From Virgifigura sp964551315 (GTDB lineage Bacteria > Pseudomonadota > Alphaproteobacteria > Dongiales > Dongiaceae): a DNA stretch of 64,000 nt. The stretch lies in assembly GCA_964551315.1 (NCBI GenBank), contig CAZKCM010000016.1, positions 1 through 64,000 of the forward strand. Direction: 5' to 3'. This document shows positions 1 to 8,134 of the stretch, piece after piece (position 1 is the stretch's first letter; the number at the start of each line of letters is the position of its first letter). Under the pieces are notes generated by a model. It saw only the letters and a program-made list of their open reading frames with translations. It was not told the origin of the DNA and made no database searches. A program made the translations under genes and the position numbers.

Positions 1-324
1 CTAGTCCTCGGAATGATGGTCCACCGGCTCCCCAACATGCGCCGCCATGTCCTTGAGCACGCTCCGGATGTGCTCGTCGGCCGCGGCGTAGAACACGTGC
101 CGCCCCTGCCGCTCGGCGCGCAGCACGCGGGCCGCGCGGAGAAGCCTGAGGTGATGGCTGACAAGCGACGGCGACAGCTCGAGCGAGCGTGCGATCTCAC
201 CCACCGAAACCGGCGCGTCGAGGCAGGCATAGATGATGCGAAGCCGGCTGGGGTCGCCCATCAGCCGGAACATGTCCGCGAGCTGCGTCGCGTGGTCGTC
301 AGGAAGGATGTGATCTACGCTCAT
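1..324 (-). CDS. ArsR/SmtB-family winged-helix transcriptional regulator
   Basis: Complete 107-aa protein; its TAG stop is the first three bases of the window. A winged helix covers about residues 12-95, with the recognition helix in VGEIARSLELSPSLVSHHLRLL and the beta-wing in RAERQGRHVFYAA, the usual ArsR layout and length. The metal-binding ELCVCDL motif of ArsR/SmtB metal sensors is absent: the helix reads SVGEIARSLE with no Cys pair. The single Cys (residue 34) and C-terminal His residues (HVGEPVDHH) are the only likely ligands, so the signal is unknown. These dimeric repressors normally autoregulate, and an imperfect CATG-bounded inverted repeat lies just upstream. Anything cotranscribed would lie left of the window. 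Family call secure, effector unknown. Confidence 0.9.
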   Translation of the reverse strand: MSVDHILPDDHATQLADMFRLMGDPSRLRIIYACLDAPVSVGEIARSLELSPSLVSHHLRLLRAARVLRAERQGRHVFYAAADEHIRSVLKDMAAHVGEPVDHHSED

Positions 325-329
325 TTGAA

Positions 330-351
330 CATGTATTCATATATCTGCATG
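330..351. promoter_or_regulatory. Candidate ArsR operator (imperfect inverted repeat)
   Basis: A 22-bp AT-rich element begins CATGTATTCAT and ends ATATCTGCATG. The two 11-bp halves match in 7 positions and are bounded by CATG on both sides. It sits 6 bp upstream of the ArsR-type start codon, inside the only AT-rich patch between that gene and glmS. Position and symmetry fit an autoregulatory operator; binding is inferred. Confidence 0.45.
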
Positions 352-466
352 AGAGCTGCCTGTCAAGGACACCGCCGCGATTCGAGGGCGAGCCGACCGG
401 CCCTGGGAAAAACGAGGGAAAGCCGGGGGCGCTGCCGACGGTCGCGAGTCGGCGCCGCGGCGCCCC

Positions 467-2287
467 TTACTCCACCGTCACGCTCTTTGCCAGGTTGCGC
501 GGCTGATCGACGTCGGTGCCCTTGATGACGGCGGTGTGATAGGCGAGGAGCTGCACCGGGATCGCGTAGAGGATCGGCGCCACGAAGGGATCGACCTTCG
601 GCAGCTCGATCGCCGCGAAGGCCTTGTCGCCGAGCTTCCGGAGCCCGTCCGCGTCGGAGAGGAACACCACCCGACCGCCGCGGGCGATCACCTCCTGCAG
701 GTTGGAGGCGGTCTTGTCGAACAGGTCGTCGGAGGGCGCGGCAACGATCACCGGCACCGTCTCGTCGATGAGCGCGATCGGCCCGTGCTTCATCTCGCCG
801 GCGGCATAGCCCTCGGCGTGGATGTAGGAAATCTCCTTGAGCTTGAGGGCCCCTTCGAGCGCGATCGGATAGCTGGTGCCGCGGCCGAGGAACAGCACGT
901 CGCGCGCCTCGGCAATCTCGGCGGCGATGTCGCGGATCGCCGCGTCGTGGTTGAGCACCTCGGCGGCCCGGGCCGGCACCTCGAGCAGCGCCGTCGACAG
1001 CTCCGCCTCGCGGGCATGGTCGATGCTGCCGCGCGCCCGGGCGGCGGCGACCACGAGGCAGGCGAGCACGGTGAGCTGCGTCGTGAAGGCTTTGGTCGAG
1101 GCAACACCGATCTCGGGCCCCGCCAGGGTCTGCAGCACCACGTCGGACTCCCGAGCCATGGTGCTCTCGGGCGCGTTGAGCACGGAGACGATCGGCTGCC
1201 CCTGCGCCTTGGCGTAGCGCAGCGCGGCCAGGGTATCCGCGGTCTCGCCCGACTGGGAGATGCACAGCGTGATGCCGTCGGCCGGCATCGGCGCGGCGCG
1301 GTAGCGGAACTCGGAGGCCACGTCGATCTCGACCGGCAGCCGCGCGATCCGCTCGAACCAGTATTTCGCGACCATCCCCGCGAGATAGGCGGTGCCGCAG
1401 GCGCTGATGGTGACCCGCGACACCTTCGCGAAATCGAAGGGCATGTCCGGCATCTCGAAGGTCCGCGCGAGCGGGTTGAGGAAGGTCTGCAGCGTGTCGC
1501 CGATCACGGCCGGCTGCTCGCAGATTTCCTTCATCATGAAGTGGCGGTGGTTGCCCTTGCCGATGAGGGCGCCGGACAGCGCCGTCTGCTTGATCTCGCG
1601 CTCCACCCGCCGGCCGTTGTTGTAGATGGTGGCGCCGTCGGCCGTGATGACCGCCCAGTCGTCCTCCTGCAGGTAGCAGATGCGCTTCGTCAGCGGCGCG
1701 AGCGCAAGCGCGTCCGACCCCAGATACATCTCGCCGTCGCCGTAGCCGATGGCGAGCGGGCTGCCGCGGCGGGCACCGATCATCAGGCCGTCGCGCCCGG
1801 CGAAGATGATGGCGAGCGAGAACGCGCCGTGGAGCCGCGGAAGGGTCAGCGCCATCGCCTCTTCGGGCGACTTCTGCTCTTCCAGGTAGCGGGTCAGCAG
1901 ATGGGCGATGACCTCGGTGTCGGTCTCCGTCTCGAACGTATGCCCGAGCGCCTCGAGCTCCTCGCGCAGCTCCTGGAAGTTCTCGATGATGCCGTTGTGC
2001 ACGACCGCGACCCGCGCGGTTGCGTGCGGATGGGCGTTGCGCTCCGTCGGCCGGCCGTGGGTCGCCCAGCGCGTGTGGCCGATGCCGGTCGTCCCCGCCA
2101 GCGGCTCGCGCTCCAGAAGCGCCTCCAGATTGGTGAGCTTGCCCTCCGCCCGACGGCGGTCGATATGTCCGTTGACGAGCGTCGCGATTCCGGCCGAATC
2201 GTAACCGCGGTACTCGAGCCGCTTCAATCCCTCGACGAGGAGAGGCGCCACCGCCTCCTTCCCGAGAATGCCGATGATGCCGCACAT
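467..2287 (-). CDS. glmS: Glutamine--fructose-6-phosphate aminotransferase (isomerizing)
   Basis: GlmS makes glucosamine-6-phosphate from fructose-6-phosphate and glutamine, the first committed step to UDP-GlcNAc for peptidoglycan and LPS. The 606-aa product starts MCGIIGIL, so Cys2 becomes the N-terminal nucleophile of the class II glutaminase domain (about residues 2-220). Two SIS sugar-isomerase domains follow (around 285-420 and 455-595; motifs SACGTAYLAG, SQSGETADT, GRGTSYPIALEGALK). The C-terminus RNLAKSVTVE is the family's invariant tail. The reading frame is open further upstream, but the Cys must be residue 2, which fixes this start. It lies 5 bp after the glmU stop and is surely cotranscribed. 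No glmS ribozyme is seen or expected in Proteobacteria. Confidence 0.98.
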   Translation of the reverse strand: MCGIIGILGKEAVAPLLVEGLKRLEYRGYDSAGIATLVNGHIDRRRAEGKLTNLEALLEREPLAGTTGIGHTRWATHGRPTERNAHPHATARVAVVHNGIIENFQELREELEALGHTFETETDTEVIAHLLTRYLEEQKSPEEAMALTLPRLHGAFSLAIIFAGRDGLMIGARRGSPLAIGYGDGEMYLGSDALALAPLTKRICYLQEDDWAVITADGATIYNNGRRVEREIKQTALSGALIGKGNHRHFMMKEICEQPAVIGDTLQTFLNPLARTFEMPDMPFDFAKVSRVTISACGTAYLAGMVAKYWFERIARLPVEIDVASEFRYRAAPMPADGITLCISQSGETADTLAALRYAKAQGQPIVSVLNAPESTMARESDVVLQTLAGPEIGVASTKAFTTQLTVLACLVVAAARARGSIDHAREAELSTALLEVPARAAEVLNHDAAIRDIAAEIAEARDVLFLGRGTSYPIALEGALKLKEISYIHAEGYAAGEMKHGPIALIDETVPVIVAAPSDDLFDKTASNLQEVIARGGRVVFLSDADGLRKLGDKAFAAIELPKVDPFVAPILYAIPVQLLAYHTAVIKGTDVDQPRNLAKSVTVE

Positions 2288-2292
2288 GCCCC

Positions 2293-3684
2293 TCAGTCCT
2301 TCTTGCCCGTCAATCCGTTGGACTTGCCGCCCGGGGCGGAGCCGCGCCGCTGCTCCTGCTTCACGGCCCGAAACCTGGCCGCCCATCCGGGCTTTTCGGT
2401 CTGCCGCCCGCGGCCCAGCGCCAGCGCGTCCCCGGGCACCTCGCGGGTGATGACGCTGCCGGCCGCGACGAACGCGCCATCGCCGATCTTGAGCGGCGCC
2501 ACCAGCGTGCTGTTCGAGCCGATGAAGCTGCCGGCGCCGATCTCGGTCCGCCACTTGTCGAAGCCGTCGTAGTTGCAGACGATCGTCCCGGCACCGATGT
2601 TCGTGCCCTCGCCGACCGAAGCGTCGCCGATATAGGCCAGGTGATTGGCCTTGGCGCCGGCGCCGATCCGCCCGTTCTTCACCTCGACGAAGTTCCCGAT
2701 GTGGACGTTCGGCCCAAGCTCCGCCCCGGGGCGCAGCCGGGCGAAGGGGCCAATGATCGCGCCGTCCTCGATGCGGGCGCCCTCGATGTGGCAGAAGGCG
2801 CGGATCTCGACGTTGTCGCCGACCGTGACGCCGGGGCCGAAGACGACGTTGGGGCCGATCACGACGTCGCGGCCGAGCCGGGTGTCGTGGCTGAAATAGA
2901 CGGTGCGGGGGTCGATCAGCGTCACGCCCTCGGCCATGGCGCGGGCGCGGAAGCGATCCTGGAACGCCATCTCCGCGGCCGCCAGATCGGCCCGGCTGTT
3001 GACGCCGATCAGCTCCTCGGCCGGCGCTTCCACCACGGCGCAGGCGAAGCCCTGGCGCCGGGCGATGGCGACGATGTCGGTGAGATAGTACTCGCCCTTG
3101 GCGTTGGCGTTGCCGACCCGGTCGAGCAGGTCGAACAGCCGGCGGCCGTCGATCGCCATCACCCCGGAATTGCAGAGATCGATCGCGCGCTGTTCCGGAT
3201 CCGCGTCGCGGAACTCGACGATCGCGTCGAGACCGCCGTCCCGCCCGAGGACGAGACGGCCGTACTCGCCCGGATCGGCGAGCCGCATGCCCAGGACCAC
3301 CGCCGCCGGATCATCGGCCTCGCGGCGCCGGGCGAGAAGGCGCCGCAGCGTCTCCGTCGAGATGAACGGCGTGTCGCCATAGAGGACCAGCACGTCGCCG
3401 GCGAAGCCCGCCAAGGCCTCGCGCGCCGCCAGCACCGCGTGGCCGGTGCCGAGCTGCTCCGTCTGCACGGCCGTCGGCCAGGGCGCGACAGCCCGCGCCA
3501 CGGCCTCCATGCCCGGCGCCACGACCGCCACGACCGGATCGCAGCCGAGCGGCGCCAGATTGGCGAGCACGTGGCCGATCATCGGCCGGCCGGCGATGGC
3601 GTGCATCACCTTCGGCAGAGCCGACTTCATCCGGGTCCCCTTCCCGGCGGCGAGGACAATGGCAGCGGTCTTGGGATCGGTCAT
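2293..3684 (-). CDS. glmU: Bifunctional UDP-N-acetylglucosamine pyrophosphorylase / glucosamine-1-phosphate N-acetyltransferase
   Basis: GlmU acetylates glucosamine-1-phosphate and couples it to UTP, giving UDP-GlcNAc. The 463-aa length is typical. The N-terminal nucleotidyltransferase domain carries the signature LAAGKGTRMKS (residues 12-22), followed by QLGTGHA and YGDTPF. From about residue 255 a left-handed beta-helix of hexapeptide repeats begins (VVIGPNVVFGPGVTVGDNV, IGPFARLRPGAELG), including the acetyltransferase segment VEVKNGRIGAGAKANHLAYIGD. It is the first gene of a glmU-glmS operon, so the two enzymes on either side of the GlmM step are coexpressed. glmM itself is not in the window. 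Confidence 0.98.
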   Translation of the reverse strand: MTDPKTAAIVLAAGKGTRMKSALPKVMHAIAGRPMIGHVLANLAPLGCDPVVAVVAPGMEAVARAVAPWPTAVQTEQLGTGHAVLAAREALAGFAGDVLVLYGDTPFISTETLRRLLARRREADDPAAVVLGMRLADPGEYGRLVLGRDGGLDAIVEFRDADPEQRAIDLCNSGVMAIDGRRLFDLLDRVGNANAKGEYYLTDIVAIARRQGFACAVVEAPAEELIGVNSRADLAAAEMAFQDRFRARAMAEGVTLIDPRTVYFSHDTRLGRDVVIGPNVVFGPGVTVGDNVEIRAFCHIEGARIEDGAIIGPFARLRPGAELGPNVHIGNFVEVKNGRIGAGAKANHLAYIGDASVGEGTNIGAGTIVCNYDGFDKWRTEIGAGSFIGSNSTLVAPLKIGDGAFVAAGSVITREVPGDALALGRGRQTEKPGWAARFRAVKQEQRRGSAPGGKSNGLTGKKD

Positions 3685-3890
3685 GGATCGGTATTCACCC
3701 GGCTATAAACGCAAGAAGCAAGACTATGTTTCACAAAAACTTTCCCGCAAGGCGCCCATACGGACGAGGACCGCCGGAAGCGGGGCGTGCGGCGGTAACG
3801 TACTGATTTTTCCTCGAAAAGAGTTGAAATTTGCTTTGAGACAAAGGTCGCCCGTCCGGCCGGGAGCCGATCCCATTGCGCACCGGGCGG

Positions 3891-4808
3891 TTAAGACGGC
3901 GGGGTGGCCGGGGCCGGTCCCGCCTCGACGAGATCGAGCTGCATCGCGCCGAGGGCGCTGCGCGCCGCGAAGCGGACGGGGAGGTCGGGCGCCCCCGCGA
4001 CCGCCGGGGCGAACCAGACCTGGACGCTTTCGGGATACAGGCCGGAGTGGAGGTCGGCCGCGCGGAAGCCCTCCCGGAACGCAACCGTCAGCGTGCATTC
4101 CCTGGCCGGCCCGGCATAGAGCGACCAGCGCGACGGGGCCAGCTCGGCCGGGCCGACCGGCGCCAGCGACAGGTCGTAGCGCCGGACGCCGTCGAACACC
4201 GGAAACCGGCCGGCGCAGGCGCCGCCCCGCGCCGCGGCGAGGATCGAGGCGACGGCGGCGCTGAGCGGATCGAGGGTCGGCCCGCCCTCAACCGCGGCCG
4301 GCGGCTCCGCCGACCCGCCGGGCGGATCGCGCCGCACCGCGACCGTGCCGTCGGGGCCATAGGTCAGATCGACCCGTTCGTAAGCCGACCCGAGCGTCGC
4401 CAGGCTGGCGTACCGTTCCGGGCGGAGCCTTTCGGGCCCCGGGCTCGGCGTCGCGGAGCCACCGGCCTGCGCGGTGAGGCGGAAGGGAACGAGCTCGCCG
4501 AGCGCCGCCGACGGATCGACGGCAACCGCGGCGCGGTAGCGCTGCGGCGCGGCCGCATCGGGCAGCAGGGTCAGATCGACCGACATCTCGAGGACCGGCG
4601 CCGCGCCGAGATAGCCGTGGTAGCGAAGATGCAGCCGCTGCGCCGGCTCCGCCGCCACAGCCCCCGCTGCGAAAAGGACGGCCAGCGTCGCGGCCACGAC
4701 AGCCGACCGCCTGCCCGGCCCGCGCCGCGCAGAACCGCGCCCGGCCGGGTTGCGCCTCGGCGGATTGCACCTCAGAGACTCGCGTTTCGTCCTCAGCCAC
4801 CACGTCAT
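3891..4808 (-). CDS. DUF3108 domain-containing periplasmic protein
   Basis: A 305-aa protein from the ATG at 4806-4808. An Arg-rich N-terminus leads to a hydrophobic signal segment (about residues 34-53, VVAATLAVLFAAGAVAA) and an Ala-x-Ala cleavage site before EPAQRL. The mature part fits DUF3108: an N-terminal strand region (LHLRYHGYLGAAPVLEMSVDL), a middle YGPDGTVAVRRDPP segment, DPLSAAVASILA, then VFDGVRRYDLSL and a C-terminal PESVQVWFAPA...LPVRFAARSALGAMQLDLVE. Function is unknown; members are exported and often assumed to act in the envelope. An upstream in-frame ATG would add 53 residues before the signal peptide and is unlikely. The 200-bp AT-rich gap to glmU contains no gene and probably holds the glmU promoter. 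Confidence 0.8.
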   Translation of the reverse strand: MTWWLRTKRESLRCNPPRRNPAGRGSARRGPGRRSAVVAATLAVLFAAGAVAAEPAQRLHLRYHGYLGAAPVLEMSVDLTLLPDAAAPQRYRAAVAVDPSAALGELVPFRLTAQAGGSATPSPGPERLRPERYASLATLGSAYERVDLTYGPDGTVAVRRDPPGGSAEPPAAVEGGPTLDPLSAAVASILAAARGGACAGRFPVFDGVRRYDLSLAPVGPAELAPSRWSLYAGPARECTLTVAFREGFRAADLHSGLYPESVQVWFAPAVAGAPDLPVRFAARSALGAMQLDLVEAGPAPATPPS

Positions 4809-5046
4809 GGGGACCACCCGTCCGTGCCATCCATTCCCGGCGCCCGTCCTACCGGCGAAAGATGGCCGAATTTTGCCCGGATCGCCACCGGTCCTCGCGA
4901 CGCGACCGGAACGGGACGCCCGACGGACCAGACCGTGGACGAGTCCCGATCCCCCGCCCGCGGGCAAGGCGTTGACAGGACCAACGGCACGGCTATATGA
5001 GTGCCGTTTCCTGGATCGGCCGATCGCGTCCGCGCACGGCCCGGTC

Positions 5047-5121
5047 GGGCGCGTAGCTCAGTGGGAGAGCACTGTGTTCACACCGCAGGGGTCGCTGGTT
5101 CAATCCCAGCCGCGCCCACCA
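5047..5121 (+). tRNA. tRNA-Val (anticodon CAC)
   Basis: The 75-nt sequence folds as a cloverleaf. The 7-bp acceptor stem is GGGCGCG/CGCGCCC, the D arm GCTC...GAGC, the anticodon stem CTGTG/CGCAG around loop TTCACAC with anticodon CAC, and the T arm GCTGG-TTCAATC-CCAGC. The discriminator is A and the CCA end is encoded (5119-5121). It reads valine GTG codons. No integrase or attachment-site duplication is seen beside it. Confidence 0.95.
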
Positions 5122-5659
5122 TTCGAAAAGCTCGGTATTTCAGCAGGTTAGGCCGAGCGAACATTCCCGAAAAAGGTCTTCGCGGATCAAGCCGCCGTGC
5201 GTCCGTCACAGGACGCGGATGATCGATGGCACTCGTCCGAACGTGCGGCGAAGCCGGCCGGGCGTCGGCATGACTTTTCGCCATGCGATGCAGACCCTTG
5301 AACGTAACCGGCTGCACGTCCCGGACCTTTGGCGCGCCCGGTTTCTGCACGCCAGAGGAGAACACCGGCCGATATAGTTTTCGGATACCCGTTCTTTTGA
5401 GGACTGGGGAAATACGGGGGCCTTTGGTCATCTTGTCTGGCCGGTCGATAATGGATCGCCGGGCAGAGACGCGGATCACCAAGCTGAGAGACGGCGCCGT
5501 GCAAGAATTCGGGTTCGGCAGGTTTTGAGCCGGACGCACGCCATCTTTCTCTCCCGCGCCGGAACTACATCCCGTGAGACGTGTTCCGTGCGCATGCTCG
5601 CCCCGGCGTCATCGATTTCGATGGCTCGCCGCGTCGGCAGCTCAGACAGGAGGAGCCAG
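5122..5659. other. Intergenic region with no recognised gene
   Basis: About 540 bp between tRNA-Val and the small WGxxGxxG-type gene. I see no coding region with a ribosome site or recognisable family and no clear terminator. A minus-strand frame running into the tRNA is an artefact (see rejected items). The last 15 bp hold the strong ribosome site of the next gene. Confidence 0.6.
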
Positions 5660-5890
5660 ATGGATTCGAGGTCCCTACGTGCTGGCGCGCTCGCGGCACT
5701 GCTCCTGGCCGGCAGCGCCGGCCCCTCCCTCGCGCAAACCGCACAGGACACCCCGGCGACGCCCGATGCGGCCGAAGGCGGCGACGGCGCCGATTACGGC
5801 TGGGTGGGGCTGCTTGGCTTGATCGGCCTTGCGGGTCTGCTGGGCAGACGCGACAGAGCCGACAGGACGACCGCCACCGGCCACCGATAG
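5660..5890 (+). CDS. Small exported protein with C-terminal WGxxGxxG-type membrane tail
   Basis: A 76-aa protein from ATG 5660, chosen because AGGAGG lies 6 bp upstream (5648-5653). It has an N-terminal signal peptide (residues 2-26, AGALAALLLAGSAGPSLAQ), a short acidic linker (DTPATPDAAEGGDGAD), and a C-terminal hydrophobic segment YGWVGLLGLIGLAGLLGRR followed by basic residues. This signal/linker/Gly-rich helix/Arg layout is that of WGxxGxxG small proteins, which resemble sorting-tail proteins (PEP-CTERM, MYXO-CTERM) but usually have almost no mature domain. The function of the group is unknown. The exact motif is shifted here (YGWVGLLG), so family membership is likely but not certain. Confidence 0.7.
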   Translation: MDSRSLRAGALAALLLAGSAGPSLAQTAQDTPATPDAAEGGDGADYGWVGLLGLIGLAGLLGRRDRADRTTATGHR

Positions 5891-6184
5891 GCAGAGGGCA
5901 GGCCGGGAGAAGGTCCGGCCCCGGCCTGCGGGTGAAGCGGGCCCAAATCGGCGCCGGCGCGACGGCGCGATTCCGCTCGACGGCGAGCGGAAACCGGTCC
6001 TTGTCGGCTTCGGTTCGCGCAAGTCAGGCAACGAGACCGCCTGAACGGCGAAGCCATGCGGACGCGGCGGGCCGCGGCTCGTCGCCGGAACCCTGACGGG
6101 GGCGTTCGGGGGGTATCCCTGCACCCTCTCCCTGTGGTAGGGACTGGCCCAGGGGACCTGACATAGGTACCGGGAGACGACCCC

Positions 6185-6841
6185 GTGCGCGACGGCGTTC
6201 CGGGCGAGTTCGCTCGTTCCGTGTTGTCAGGCATCCCCCGGGCGGGGCGCGGCCGGGAGCTGCGGCGGCTTGCCGCCCTTGTCCTCGTCGCCGCCGCTCT
6301 TCCCTTGGCGGGCTGCACCACGTCCGTCCGCAAGACGCTGCCGGAACAATCCGCGACCGAACAGCTCCTGATCTCCGCGGCGACCGACCGGGCGATCGAC
6401 CAGCTCGACCTTCGGATCTCTCCCGGGACGAGGGTCTTCGTTTCCGCCAGCTATTTCGAAGCGCGGGACGAGGCCTACGCCCTCGGCGCCATTCGCGATC
6501 GCGTGCTGCGCGAAGGCGGCCGCCTCGTCGAAAGCCGGAGCGACGCGGACGTCATCCTGGAGATCCGGGCCGCCGCGCTTTCGATCGACGAGGGGAACGT
6601 GTTCGTGGGGATCCCCAGCATCAGCCTGCCGATCCCGCTGACCCCCGCCTGGCAGACGCCGGAAATCGCCCTCTTCAAGCGCGAGCACCAGGAGGGGATC
6701 GCGAAGCTTGCCGTGACCAGCTACTGGGTGGAGAGCGGCAGGCTCAACAGCTCCTCCGGGCCGGTCCTCGGCAAATCCACCCGCAATCGCTGGGGCATCC
6801 TGTTCATCAGCTGGACCACGATGGACCCGCCGGTGCCGTGA
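6185..6841 (+). CDS. Putative lipoprotein, DUF6655-like
   Basis: Up to 218 aa from a GTG at 6185. A lipobox LPLAGC (Cys at about residue 44) follows a hydrophobic stretch LAALVLVAAALP, giving a lipidated envelope protein. The region FVSASYFEARDEAYALGAIRDRVLREGG, then DADVILEIRAAALSIDE, FVGIPSISLPIP, TPEIALFKREHQEGIAKLAVTSYWVESG, resembles what I recall of DUF6655, a family without known function. The start is uncertain: a second GTG at 6221 would give a more usual 31-residue signal peptide. No partner gene is obvious; the speE leader ORF starts 100 bp downstream. Confidence 0.7.
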   Translation: MRDGVPGEFARSVLSGIPRAGRGRELRRLAALVLVAAALPLAGCTTSVRKTLPEQSATEQLLISAATDRAIDQLDLRISPGTRVFVSASYFEARDEAYALGAIRDRVLREGGRLVESRSDADVILEIRAAALSIDEGNVFVGIPSISLPIPLTPAWQTPEIALFKREHQEGIAKLAVTSYWVESGRLNSSSGPVLGKSTRNRWGILFISWTTMDPPVP

Positions 6842-6940
6842 CGGCCGGGCCCGCCCCAAGCGGGCGGAAATCGCTTGAAAGGCGGTGCCGTTTTCCGCAT
6901 GTAACGCAACTCGGTTCATCGGGTTCGAAAGGAGGTGGCA

Positions 6941-7030
6941 ATGGAGACACGGGCGGTGCCGCACAAGGAGGACATGGTCAGGCCGTCCGTCATCCGGCAC
7001 CCCGGCCGGGACCGCGGGTCGATCCGATGA
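6941..7030 (+). CDS. Candidate 29-aa leader peptide overlapping speE
   Basis: An ATG at 6941 follows AAAGGAGG (AGGAGG at 6930-6935, 5-nt spacer), the strongest ribosome site near speE. The frame runs 29 codons, from METRAVPHKE to RDRGSIR, and its TGA overlaps the speE start as ATGA (7027-7030). speE itself has no visible Shine-Dalgarno sequence, so its translation probably depends on ribosomes ending the leader. Six of 29 residues are Arg. A second AAGGAGG (6965-6971) lies inside the ORF. The peptide resembles no family I know. It may be a regulatory leader or only a translation-coupling device. Confidence 0.5.
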   Translation: METRAVPHKEDMVRPSVIRHPGRDRGSIR

Positions 7031-7863
7031 TCCGGTTCGAGGAGACCCTCGCCCCCGGCGCGTTCCTTACCCTCGAGGCGGAGCGGATTCTCTATGCCGG
7101 GCGGAGCGAGTTTCAGGAGATCCAGGTCTTCGAGACGGCCGCACTCGGCCGGGTGCTTGCGCTCGACGGCATCGTCCAGACAACGGAGCGGGACGAGTTC
7201 GTCTATCACGAGATGCTGACGCACCTGCCCCTCTTCGCGCATGGCGGGGCGAAGCGGGTTCTGATCATCGGCGGCGGCGACGGCGGCATGCTCGAAGAGG
7301 CGCTGAAGCATCCGGTGGAGCGCGTCACGCTCGTCGAGATCGACCCGAAGGTGATCGAGGTGAGCCGGGAATGGCTGCCGTCGGTCTGCGGACAGGCCTT
7401 CGAGGATCCGCGCACCGAACTCGTCATCGGCGACGCCGCCAAGTTCGTCGCCGAAACCGAGGCCCGCTACGACCTGGTGATCGTCGACTCGTCCGACCCG
7501 GTCGGCCCGGCGACGGTGCTCTTCTCCGACCCGTTCTACCGGAACTGCCGGCGCTGTCTGGCCCCCGGCGGCATTCTGGTGACGCAGAACGGCGTGGCGT
7601 TCTTCCAGGGACATCAGATCACGGCCACGCACGGGCATCTGAAGCAGCTCTTCCCTCACTGCGGGTTCTATCTGGCGCCGGTGCCCACCTATGTCGGCGG
7701 CTTCATGGCGTTCGGCTGGGCGAGCGAGCGCGACCTGACGCAGCCGCCGGCCGATCTGGATGCCCGGGTGGCCGGGGCCGGGTTCGCCCTCTCCTACTAC
7801 AACGCCGACGTCCACCGCGGCGCCTTCGCCCTGCCGGGGTTCGTGCGCAGGCTGATGGCCTGA
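7027..7863 (+). CDS. speE: Spermidine synthase (polyamine aminopropyltransferase)
   Basis: A 278-aa aminopropyltransferase that moves the aminopropyl group of decarboxylated SAM to putrescine. Visible motifs are the N-terminal beta domain (SEFQEIQVFETAALGRVLALDG), HEMLTHLPL, the nucleotide-binding glycine motif IGGGDGGMLEE (81-91), VEIDPKVIE with acidic ligand (103-111) and the catalytic/substrate loop DSSDPVGPA (154-162), then YVGGFMAFGWAS. The start is fixed by the canonical MIRFEETL N-terminus and the ATGA overlap with the preceding 29-codon ORF. No speD is adjacent, although the Pot importer lies 47 kb away in this window. A GC-rich hairpin follows the stop. Confidence 0.95.
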   Translation: MIRFEETLAPGAFLTLEAERILYAGRSEFQEIQVFETAALGRVLALDGIVQTTERDEFVYHEMLTHLPLFAHGGAKRVLIIGGGDGGMLEEALKHPVERVTLVEIDPKVIEVSREWLPSVCGQAFEDPRTELVIGDAAKFVAETEARYDLVIVDSSDPVGPATVLFSDPFYRNCRRCLAPGGILVTQNGVAFFQGHQITATHGHLKQLFPHCGFYLAPVPTYVGGFMAFGWASERDLTQPPADLDARVAGAGFALSYYNADVHRGAFALPGFVRRLMA

Positions 7864-7882
7864 CCGCATCGCCGTCCGAAAG

Positions 7883-7915
7883 CCCTCCGCCCCGCACGCC
7901 GGAACGGGCGGAGGG
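7883..7915 (+). terminator. Stem-loop downstream of speE
   Basis: A perfect 10-bp stem CCCTCCGCCC/GGGCGGAGGG encloses a 13-nt loop, 20 bp after the speE stop. No U-run follows (TAAGTGTCTTG), so it is a transcript-end or stabilising hairpin, not a classical intrinsic terminator. Confidence 0.5.
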
Positions 7916-8134
7916 TAAGTGTCTTGCGCCTCGGGAGCGTAAGGCGGTGCGACGGCCAGGGCGCGGGCCGGGACCTATGACCCCGGAACGTGCAGGCCCA
8001 AGACGGCCGCATGGTCCGTCGCAGGCTGCGCGCGCAATTGATGAGCCCACCGCATTTCGGGCGATACACCCCGCGTGATCTTGGGTTAACATGTGCCGGT
8101 TGGCAGCCGGGGGGCGCCGTCGCGGAGGGCCGCC

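Noticed and set aside
5078..5539. A 153-codon minus-strand frame ending with GAAGIEPATPAV
   Set aside because: The C-terminal GAAGIEPATPAV is the well-known false peptide produced by translating the antisense strand of this tRNA type. The frame runs into tRNA-Val and the rest has no family or ribosome site.
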